From Actinomycetota bacterium (lineage in GTDB: Bacteria > Actinomycetota > Humimicrobiia > Humimicrobiales > Humimicrobiaceae), in assembly GCA_014360385.1 (NCBI GenBank), contig JACIXO010000112.1:1-5290 (forward strand): 5,290 bases of DNA. The letters are read 5' to 3'. This document shows positions 5,119 to 5,290 of the stretch, piece after piece. The notes under the pieces were generated by a model. That model saw only the letters and a program-made list of their open reading frames with translations. It did not search any database and was not told where the DNA came from. Both the position numbers and the translations under genes were made by a program. Each line of letters begins with the position of its first letter. Position 1 is the first letter of the stretch.

Positions 5119-5269
5119 ATTTCTATTAACCAAGGGAATCCAGTGAAAATCTGGAGCGGTGCCGCCACTGTGATTGGGTGTGGTGCTCTTCGTTATACCA
5201 CTGGCAGGTGACCCTGCTGGGAAGGTGAAGAGTAAAGTCCCATAAGCCAGGAGACCTGTTAATAGAAAT
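5119..5269 (+). promoter_or_regulatory. Cobalamin (vitamin B12) riboswitch aptamer
   Basis: The conserved cobalamin-aptamer blocks appear in order. These are GGGAATCCAGTGAAAATCTGG (from 5134, with stem TCCAG/CTGGA), GCGGTGCCGCCACTGTGA (5156-5173), CCACTGG (5198-5204), GGGAAGG (5219-5225), and the B12 box AGCCAGGAGACCTG (5245-5258). A closing stem P1 of 12 bp is formed by 5119-5130 with 5258-5269 (TTCTATTAAC against GTTAATAGAA at its core). A hairpin with stem GTGGT/ACCAC (5180-5184/5197-5201) carries the loop GCTCTTCGTTAT. Family knowledge: adenosyl- or other cobalamins bind this RNA and usually lower expression of the downstream gene through a terminator or a masked ribosome site. The controlled gene is outside the window; typical targets are B12 transport, B12 synthesis or B12-independent isozymes. 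Confidence 0.95.
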
Positions 5270-5290
5270 TATGGAATTACTGCTCTTCGG

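Larger units (their letters stand above)
4975..5290 (+). other. Intergenic region with promoter, tandem repeats and B12 riboswitch
   Basis: No protein gene starts in this stretch. After the stop at 4974 it is AT-rich to about 5019 without a clear intrinsic terminator. It then holds the promoter (5020-5047), a three-unit 14-bp repeat (5072-5113) and the cobalamin aptamer (5119-5269). The last 21 bases after the aptamer are the start of an expression platform that is cut by the edge. Confidence 0.7.

Overview
The window reads as chromosomal DNA from an AT-rich (low-GC), probably anaerobic bacterium. Bacterial character is supported by a bacterial-length enolase, purine-rich ribosome binding sites, promoters of the sigma-70 type (several with an extended TGn -10 box), a SpoVT/AbrB regulator and a cobalamin riboswitch. 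I cannot assign a phylum from the sequence alone.

Left part (1-1182, minus strand): an AbrB-type small DNA-binding protein (949-1182) is followed 80 bp later by a HlyD/RND-type periplasmic adaptor (membrane fusion protein), which runs off the left edge (868 to beyond 1). A good promoter at 1244-1271 can serve both. Adaptors of this kind normally precede an ABC ATPase and permease, so an export operon with its own small regulator probably continues to the left.

Middle (1183-3679): the AbrB promoter faces away from an enolase promoter (1336-1366) across a short region holding a near-perfect tandem repeat. Enolase (1597-2892, complete, all catalytic residues present) has a long leader of about 220 nt with a direct repeat and an A-rich tract. 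It converges, with a gap of only 28 bp, on a DUF429 family protein (predicted RNase H-like fold, 2921-3679, minus strand).

Right part (3680-5290): an 815-bp gene-free stretch holds a 15-bp tandem duplication upstream of the DUF429 gene and, more interestingly, a 214-bp non-coding element (3868-4081). This element has 26-bp imperfect terminal inverted repeats, a centred internal inverted repeat and 7-bp flanking direct repeats, so it looks like a MITE. Next comes an unrecognised 159-residue protein (4495-4974) with an apparent internal duplication, and its promoter overlaps a repeated motif. The window ends with a strong extended -10 promoter (5020-5047), a three-unit 14-bp tandem repeat, and a clear cobalamin (B12) riboswitch aptamer (5119-5269). 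The gene it controls lies beyond the right edge.

No complete novel multi-gene system is visible. The strongest undescribed candidates are the MITE-like element, the unrecognised 159-residue protein and the clustered short repeats in the intergenic regions.
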